Assembly (NCBI GenBank): GCA_022843805.1
Contig: JALHMY010000039.1
Span: 1 to 64,000 of the forward strand
Length of the DNA: 64,000 nucleotides
Direction of reading: 5' to 3'
Source: Fuerstiella sp.
GTDB lineage: Bacteria; Planctomycetota; Planctomycetia; Planctomycetales; Planctomycetaceae
Part shown: one piece after another, positions 62,990-64,000 of the stretch
Layout of the letters: each line of letters begins with the position of its first letter
How positions within the stretch are numbered: position 1 is the first letter of the stretch
The notes under the pieces: model-generated
What the model was told of the DNA's origin: nothing
Database searches by the model: none
Seen by the model: only the letters and a program-made list of their open reading frames with translations
Program-made: the position numbers and the translations under genes

Positions 62990-64000
62990 TCAGCTCACTG
63001 ACATCAGTTGATCAAGAACAGCAGGATCCCTGTGATCCAGCCGTGTCAGACCGTCGGCTTTCAGCAAATGGTTGTACTTGACCGCCGCGCCGGTATTAAA
63101 CAAAACGACCGTCTCATCAGATCGGATCCACCCTTCCTTCTGAAGTTGTGCGGCTGCCATCCAGATCGCTCCTCCTTCTGGTGCTGCGTGCACACCCTGC
63201 CATCGAGCCAGCTCGCCGACTCCCGCCATCAGCTGGGAATCGGTCACTGTGACCGCAGTTCCGCCGCTGCGCCGGACAATGTCCAGCATAAGAAAATCGC
63301 CCACGGCGGCGGGTACTCGCAGTCCTGAAGCAATCGTATCGGCATTCGGAAACAATGACGCCGAGGTCGCTCCCTCCCGAAAAGCTTTTACAATTGGTGC
63401 ACAGCCCTCTGCCTGAACAACGACCATTCTCGGACGCTGCGGGCCTATCCACCCGAGCTGTTCCATTTCATCGAAGGCCTTCCACATACCAATCAGACCA
63501 GTACCTCCGCCCGTTGGATAAAGGATGACGTCCGGCAACTGCAGATCGCTGGTTCGGCGGTAATCTGCCAAATCAAATGCCAGTTCATAGCCCATTGTTT
63601 TCTTTCCTTCGAGTCGAAACGGTTCCTTGAGTGTCGACAGATCGAACCAGCCGAAACGGTCACATGCTGATCGACAAATTCTTCCGCAGTCACTAATCAG
63701 ACCATTGACCAGATACACGGTTGCTCCGCCACAGACAGACTCGAGGATATTTGCGGGTGGCGTATCGTCGGGGACGAAGATCACGCACTTCATGCCTGCT
63801 CGGGCAGCGTAAGCAGCCGCAGCCCCTGCGGCGTTTCCGGCGGAAGGCAATGCCACTGTTTTCACGCCAAAGGCGGAGGCCCGAGTCACTGCTGCTGACA
63901 TGCCGCGTGCCTTGAAGCTCTGCGTGGGATTAAAACTCTCATCTTTAATCAGCAGGTCGCCAAAAGCACTAAACGGGCCAGTGGGCTGGCATTTCAGCAG
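62990..64000 (-). CDS. thrC: threonine synthase (partial, cut by window end)
   Basis: 336 residues are inside the window; the N-terminus lies beyond 64000. PLP-dependent fold type II. Just before the first internal Met comes LIKDESFNPTQSFKARG, whose Lys forms the Schiff base with PLP; it sits about 25 residues from the window edge. Other family features are LPSAGNAAGAAAAYAARAG, GKKTMGYELAFDLADYR and the phosphate loop YPTGGGTGLIGMWKAF. It converts O-phospho-L-homoserine to threonine. Threonine dehydratase-like enzymes share much of this, but the K-T-M-G-Y-E-L-A segment and the cleft motif favour threonine synthase. Convergent with scpB across the GC-rich repeat. Confidence 0.85.
   Translation of the reverse strand: MLKCQPTGPFSAFGDLLIKDESFNPTQSFKARGMSAAVTRASAFGVKTVALPSAGNAAGAAAAYAARAGMKCVIFVPDDTPPANILESVCGGATVYLVNGLISDCGRICRSACDRFGWFDLSTLKEPFRLEGKKTMGYELAFDLADYRRTSDLQLPDVILYPTGGGTGLIGMWKAFDEMEQLGWIGPQRPRMVVVQAEGCAPIVKAFREGATSASLFPNADTIASGLRVPAAVGDFLMLDIVRRSGGTAVTVTDSQLMAGVGELARWQGVHAAPEGGAIWMAAAQLQKEGWIRSDETVVLFNTGAAVKYNHLLKADGLTRLDHRDPAVLDQLMSVS

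Noticed and set aside
62304-63011. Arg/Pro-rich frames (RSGRGRPKAGGG type)
   Set aside because: They lie in the GC-rich tandem repeat and occur in several frames at once; composition reflects the repeat.

Overview
The window looks like chromosome of a planctomycete (phylum Planctomycetota, probably Planctomycetales). The markers are a cysteine-rich YTV-type cell-wall protein, a PVC-type fusion of dehydrogenase propeller, HEAT-like repeats and CxxCH haem motif, a DUF1080 protein, a DUF6268-like outer-membrane barrel, two DUF3467 proteins, a tagaturonate-epimerase-family enzyme, and two classes of dispersed repeat that give false coding frames in this phylum. This assignment rests on gene content; no rRNA is present.

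Region 1 (1-8197) is a decayed integrated island next to a tRNA-Met(CAT) gene on the minus strand (8197-8270). Its integrase remnant reads into the 3' end of that tRNA. The integrase is broken by a 118-bp miniature inverted-repeat element with an 8-bp target duplication. The island holds a truncated HNH-endonuclease start, a pentapeptide-repeat membrane protein split over two overlapping frames, a second integrase fragment, and a dead type I restriction-modification locus. In that locus hsdS carries an in-frame stop and a truncated second recognition domain, hsdM has lost its catalytic core, a second copy of the hsdM tail is present, and no hsdR is visible. A ParA-like ATPase and a translationally coupled pair of unknown proteins look intact.

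Region 2 (8271-20915) has the YTV protein and then a chemosensory locus: a response regulator-PP2C phosphatase (divergent), then Hpt-STAS, hybrid CheA, CheW, MCP, CheB and CheR, mostly with ATGA overlaps. Hpt+STAS and receiver+PP2C proteins around one CheA suggest that the array drives a partner-switching (anti-sigma-antagonist type) output instead of, or as well as, a flagellar motor.

Region 3 (21058-34515) is metabolic: an esterase-gluconolactonase fusion, hemE and protoporphyrinogen oxidase, DUF3467 genes, Gfo/Idh/MocA, DUF1080, tagaturonate epimerase, aldo/keto reductase, and a GlmU-like uridylyltransferase without its acyltransferase half.

Region 4 (34516-50563) starts with 14 tandem 78-bp hairpin units. 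An outer-membrane barrel, an ABC permease/ATPase pair, a GSDH-type dehydrogenase and a Tat-exported TIM-barrel protein follow. Next come a two-gene AAA ATPase + TOPRIM-like cassette (candidate anti-phage system), a cation/proton antiporter, and two adjacent ABC exporter half-subunits with the signature of a heterodimer.

Region 5 (50564-64000) holds the PVC-type trimodular protein with aldose 1-epimerase, a membrane-anchored Swt1-type HEPN protein, a cysteine-rich copper-protein-like exported protein, a CPBP protease, cysE, two planctomycete hypotheticals, scpB, a GC-rich 186-bp tandem repeat, and a threonine synthase cut by the window end.

The strongest candidates for something not well described are the chemosensory/partner-switching fusion locus (10482-20915) and the ATPase-TOPRIM cassette (42160-43948).
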